Shown here in pieces: positions 61,722 to 64,000 of a stretch of 64,000 nt of DNA (positions are counted from its first letter, which is position 1; the number at the start of each line of letters is the position of its first letter). Below the pieces are notes generated by a model. That model was not told the DNA's origin. It did no database searches and saw only the letters and a program-made list of their open reading frames with translations. Origin of the DNA: Streptomyces fodineus (lineage in GTDB: Bacteria; Actinomycetota; Actinomycetes; Streptomycetales; Streptomycetaceae); assembly GCF_001735805.1 (NCBI RefSeq), contig NZ_CP017248.1, positions 2,108,001 to 2,172,000 of the forward strand, read 5' to 3'. The position numbers and the translations under genes are program-made.

Positions 61722-62507
61722 CTAGGCGAGTTGGTAGCCGCGGAGGTTGGTGAGCAGCAGGTAGGTGTCCTGGAGGGATCCGGAGGTGTCGCCGAGGGAG
61801 CGGTAGATGCCCCACTTGGGGCGTACGCGGTCGGCGAGGAAGGTGTCGACACCGGACCTGGACGCGTCGACGACGGTGGTGGAACCGCTCGTGAGGATCC
61901 AGCGGACGGAACCGGCCGAGCCGTTGCCGACCTTGATCTGGAAGTCGACGTCGGTCCATGTGTCGTGCAGCGGGTCGAGACCGGTGCGGCCGACGAGGAT
62001 GCCGCCTGCGGCGAGCCGGAGTTCGATGGTCTGCTTCCCGTTCACCCGGCGCAGCGACTGCACGACGATCGGCGAGGTGCCCGTGCCGGGCTGTTTCATC
62101 TGCATGATGTGGGTGAAGGTGGTCGTCGCCTTGAGGGTGCTCGGGATGTACATCGAGTACGTGAGCCGCCAGGTCTGGCCCTCGGTCCACCTCAGATAGC
62201 TGTTCGCGCCGGTGCGCAGGCCGGTGACCTCCTGGCGCTGGCGATCGGTGGAGGTGTCCCGGTCGACCGTGTGGATGTTGAAGCGCCAGTCGTCGCCGGT
62301 GGCGAAGATGTGCGGATGGCCGGCCGGATGGGAGTGCGCGCGGTCGTCCTCGACGGTCTCGAAGGCGCCGAGCCCGTCGGTGCGCGCCGACGGCGACCAT
62401 TTCAGCTGCCAGGAGGCGGCGTGGGCCTCGGTGACCGGCAGGCCGGTCACGGCTGCGGCGGCGCCGCCGAGCGCGGCACCCAGCACAGCCCTTCTAGACG
62501 TGCTCAT
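61722..62507 (-). CDS. Secreted heparin-lyase-I-like polysaccharide lyase
   Basis: 261 residues. Twin-arginine signal TSRRAVLGAALGGAAAAVTG with cleavage near AHA-AS (about 31), so it is exported folded. The mature part is beta-rich (WRFNIHTVDRDTSTDRQRQE, YLRWTEGQTWRLTYSMYIPS, FTHIMQMKQPGTG, VRPKWGIYRSLGD), a concanavalin-like jelly roll typical of the Polysacc_lyase/heparin lyase I family. It would cleave an acidic polysaccharide by beta-elimination; the true substrate is unknown. The start overlaps the upstream GH105 stop (ATGA), and the stop lies 13 bp before the fusion gene start. Confidence 0.7.
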   Translation of the reverse strand: MSTSRRAVLGAALGGAAAAVTGLPVTEAHAASWQLKWSPSARTDGLGAFETVEDDRAHSHPAGHPHIFATGDDWRFNIHTVDRDTSTDRQRQEVTGLRTGANSYLRWTEGQTWRLTYSMYIPSTLKATTTFTHIMQMKQPGTGTSPIVVQSLRRVNGKQTIELRLAAGGILVGRTGLDPLHDTWTDVDFQIKVGNGSAGSVRWILTSGSTTVVDASRSGVDTFLADRVRPKWGIYRSLGDTSGSLQDTYLLLTNLRGYQLA

Positions 62508-63694
62508 GACACTGAATCACCTCGCAGTTGCTCGTTCATGATCAGGAAGGCCCCGAGGCCGTGGAAGTCGTCCGTGGCCCGGGTGCGGGCGACGTAGTAG
62601 GCGTAGTCACCGACGTTGGTGCCGACGGAGATGCCGGTGAGATGGGTACGGCCGTCCCCGCCGACCGACAGCCGGTCCAGCACGCCCTGGTAGCCGCGCC
62701 GGGCGACATTCCCGAAGTGCGGGTCCAGATAGCCCTGTCGGGCGCCGCGGGAGAGGGCGTAGGTGAACATGCTGGAGCAGGAGGTCTCGGTCCAGTCGTC
62801 CGGCCTGCCGCCCTTGTCGATCACCTGGAACCAGCGTCCGGACGCCGGGTCCTGGTACTTCTCCAGCGCCGAGGCCAACGTACGGAAGATGCCGAGCAGT
62901 TGAGGCCGCCGGGGCTGGTTCGCGGGGACCGCGTCGAGCACGTCGACGAGCGCCATGGCGTACCAGCCGACGGCACGGCACCAGTGCTCGGGCGCGAGCC
63001 CGGTGGCCGGGTCGGCCCAGCTCGCCGACCTCGACTCGTCGTAGGCGTGCCGCAACAGGCCGTTCGGGGCTTGCAGATGACGGCCGTAGACGGACAGCTG
63101 CCGGGTCGCCTCGTCGTCCGTGTACGCGCTGTCGGCGAACTCCTTGCCGTACTCGACCAGGAAGGGGTTCACCATGTAGGCGCCGTCCGCCCACAGCTGA
63201 TGGGCCCGGCTGCTGGTGTCGGCGTGCCAGAAGCCGCCGTCGGAGGTGCGCGGATAGCTGTTCAGGCGGTCGCGGATCTTTTGCGCGGCCTTGCGGTAGC
63301 GGTCCTGGCCGGTCTCGTGGTGCAGGATCACCAGCAGCCGGCCCGCCTGCATGCTGTCGAGACTGTCGAAGGACTGGCCGATCGTGCCGTCGCTGTGCAC
63401 GAACCGGTCGAAGTAGGCCTTGATGTACGCGAGCAGGCGCGGGTCGTGGGTGCGCCGGTAGACGAGGTACTGCCCGTAGAGGTACAGGCCCACCGGGTAC
63501 GACCAGCCGCCGATGGTGTCCGGTGTGTAGCGCGCCATGGTGGAGTCGACGACGGCCGTGGACCAGTCGCGGGCGGCGGCCGGGGCGGAGAGTGCGGGAG
63601 CGGCGCTCGCCGGGGGTACGGCGGCGGGCAGCGCGGTCAGGGTGGCGGTGACGAGCGCGGCGGCGAGCGCCATCCGCAGGCGTCGGCGTGTCAT
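62504..63694 (-). CDS. GH88/GH105 unsaturated uronyl hydrolase
   Basis: 396 residues. Signal peptide (MTRRRLRMALAAALVTATLT, cleavage near ASA about 31). An (alpha/alpha)6 barrel with GGFWHADTSSRAHQLWADGA, where the conserved Asp of WADG is the catalytic residue of GH105, and PEHWCRAVGWYAMALVDVLD, the usual second block. These enzymes remove the unsaturated uronic acid left by lyases at chain ends, so it would act right after the lyase-like protein. GGAGG is four bases before ATG 63694. First gene of the four-gene leftward operon. Confidence 0.88.
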   Translation of the reverse strand: MTRRRLRMALAAALVTATLTALPAAVPPASAAPALSAPAAARDWSTAVVDSTMARYTPDTIGGWSYPVGLYLYGQYLVYRRTHDPRLLAYIKAYFDRFVHSDGTIGQSFDSLDSMQAGRLLVILHHETGQDRYRKAAQKIRDRLNSYPRTSDGGFWHADTSSRAHQLWADGAYMVNPFLVEYGKEFADSAYTDDEATRQLSVYGRHLQAPNGLLRHAYDESRSASWADPATGLAPEHWCRAVGWYAMALVDVLDAVPANQPRRPQLLGIFRTLASALEKYQDPASGRWFQVIDKGGRPDDWTETSCSSMFTYALSRGARQGYLDPHFGNVARRGYQGVLDRLSVGGDGRTHLTGISVGTNVGDYAYYVARTRATDDFHGLGAFLIMNEQLRGDSVS

Positions 63695-64000
63695 CGTCCT
63701 CCTTCTCGATGGGCGTACACGGGCGGGTGAGCGACACCGGCGGCGCCCTGCACCAACAGCGCGTCGACGAGGCGGTGGTCCGGGGCGTGCCGGCAGGCCG
63801 GGTCGGAGGATGCGGGGGCGGCGGCCGGCAGCGGGGTCAGGGTGCCGGTGACGGAGAACGCCACCCGCCGGCGTCGGCGTCGGCGTGTCATCGTCCCCCT
63901 TCTCGATGGGCGTACGCGGACGGGCGAGCGGCATCGGCGGCGCCCTGCACCCAGGGCGTCGACGCGGTGACGGTCCCGGGCGTGCCGGCCGGCCGGGTCG
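63627..64000. repeat. About 200-bp imperfect tandem duplication
   Basis: The block from 63627 (GGCAGCGCGGTCAGGG) recurs from 63827 (GGCAGCGGGGTCAGGG). TCATCGTCC plus CTTCTCGATGGGCGTAC recur at 63691 and 63891, and CGTGCCGG plus GGCCGGGTCG at 63785 and 63981. Spacing is 200 bp, falling to 196 at the right end. The duplicated piece covers the signal-peptide end and upstream region of the GH105 gene. The second copy may continue past the window. Confidence 0.8.
63691..63891 (-). pseudogene. Relic of the duplicated GH105 5' end
   Basis: A 66-residue frame starting MTRRRRRRRVAFSVTGTLTP, which echoes MTRRRLRMALAAALVTATLT of the GH105 protein at the same place in the duplicated unit, then runs into non-homologous sequence and stops one base before the real start. 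Not likely to be functional, but its promoter may drive the operon. Confidence 0.5.

Overview
High GC content, strong third-position G/C bias, GTG and TTG starts, purine-rich ribosome sites and the protein families all point to a Streptomyces or close relative. The window splits into a defence and mobile-DNA half (1 to about 41.2 kb) and an ordinary accessory or chromosomal-arm half (41.2 to 64 kb).

1-15.3 kb is a predicted PIWI-RE defence island. A leftward DEAD/DEAH helicase runs off the left edge (1-225). Next come a cytosolic Ser/Thr kinase (450), a protein joining an N-terminal helix-turn-helix to an N6-adenine DNA methylase (1641), and an opposed second kinase with a helical C-terminal half (3721-5205). 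A four-gene operon follows: a RecB/Cas4-like Fe-S nuclease (5385), a PIWI-RE-associated PD-(D/E)XK nuclease (7123), a DinG-type Fe-S helicase (8384) and the PIWI-RE protein (12237). A near-palindrome close to GTGAACTSAGTTCAC lies about 100 bp upstream of each rightward unit and of the leftward helicase, which suggests one regulon.

16.1-39.0 kb lies between two identical 30-bp direct repeats that match, from memory, the 3' end of Streptomyces rnpB (RNase P RNA). I read it as an integrated plasmid-like element. It holds a replication/partition module (tandem winged-helix protein, HTH protein, ParA, two related ribbon-helix-helix-like proteins, a perfect inverted repeat and iteron-like repeats). 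It also holds a type III-D-like CRISPR-Cas operon of eight coupled genes (22588-33119) between two decaying arrays that share a leader. The operon encodes a probable membrane SAVED effector, several RAMP proteins, a Cas10 with GGDD but no HD domain, Csx10, a Csx19-like protein and Cas6. No cas1 or cas2 is present. A Trypco2 protein and a trypsin-STAND ATPase-TPR protein with ten 138-bp repeats follow, then a broken resolvase gene. Just outside, a large serine recombinase gene (39426-41135) runs into a tRNA-Leu(GAG) gene on the opposite strand, which looks like an integration boundary.

From 41.3 kb there are decayed genes (paaN-like, NuoG/FdhF-like fragment), a GntR regulator, a FabH-like synthase, fdhD, and small metabolic genes with LysR or MarR regulators. 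A secreted sialidase, a bile-acid/sodium symporter-family transporter, a LysR regulator and a long-chain acyl-CoA synthetase come next. The right end (55.2-63.7 kb) is a leftward operon of secreted carbohydrate-active proteins: a PQQ-type sugar dehydrogenase with CBM and FnIII domains, a 1498-residue GH28-GH29-F5/8-GH27 fusion, a heparin-lyase-like protein and a GH105 hydrolase. It is probably aimed at pectin or rhamnogalacturonan with galactose and fucose side groups. All functional calls come from reading the sequence; no database search was run.
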